Origin: CAYQJV01 sp964417925
GTDB lineage: Bacteria > Hydrothermota > Tepidihabitantia > B3-TA06 > CAYQJV01
DNA: 5,613 bases
Direction: 5' to 3'
Assembly: GCA_964417925.1 (NCBI GenBank)
Contig: CAYQJV010000068.1
Location: forward strand, 1-5,613
Of the stretch, positions 5,601-5,613 are shown piece by piece; positions within the stretch are counted from its first letter, which is position 1, and every line of letters begins with the position of its first letter. The notes beneath the pieces are model-generated. The model ran no database searches and had not been told where the DNA came from. It worked only from the letters and a program-made list of their open reading frames with translations. The position numbers were made by a program, and so were the translations under genes.

Positions 5601-5613
5601 AACTTTATGGTTT

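Overview
The window carries five complete genes, all on the minus strand, so it reads from right to left: a LacI-family repressor (5588-4440), a secreted solute-binding protein (4185-2932), two ABC permeases of the MalF and MalG types (2755-1865 and 1847-951), and a calcineurin-like metallophosphoesterase (928-155). This is a carbohydrate-type (CUT1) ABC importer locus with its own regulator and a hydrolase at the end. No transport ATPase and no glycoside hydrolase lie in the window, so the substrate cannot be named from the sequence.

The DNA is AT-rich and every gene has a strong purine-rich Shine-Dalgarno sequence, which points to a Firmicute-like bacterium. The solute-binding protein has an ordinary signal peptide with no lipobox cysteine. 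That is usual for a periplasmic protein in a two-membrane cell and unusual for a monoderm Firmicute. A diderm Firmicute (a Negativicutes-like or similar lineage) is therefore my best guess, as an inference only.

Layout. 1-154 is a non-coding flank with a 12-bp-stem palindrome that resembles dispersed REP/RAYT-type repeats. 155-2755 is a tight three-gene unit with gaps of 17 and 22 bp. 2756-2931 is a 176-bp spacer holding a possible second promoter and a perfect 18-bp hairpin just before the permease ribosome-binding site. 4186-4439 is a 254-bp spacer holding the possible promoter of the binding-protein gene, an extra Shine-Dalgarno-like sequence with no start codon, and AT-rich palindromes.

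How it may work together: both spacers contain the same 10-base word (TACACTAACA on the plus strand), placed identically with respect to a TTGA-type -35 element. The LacI-type protein could therefore control the binding protein and the permease/phosphoesterase unit through matching sites. The binding protein would capture a sugar-like ligand and the two permeases would form the channel. An ATPase encoded elsewhere would power it, and the phosphoesterase may act on the imported compound or on a related phosphorylated product.
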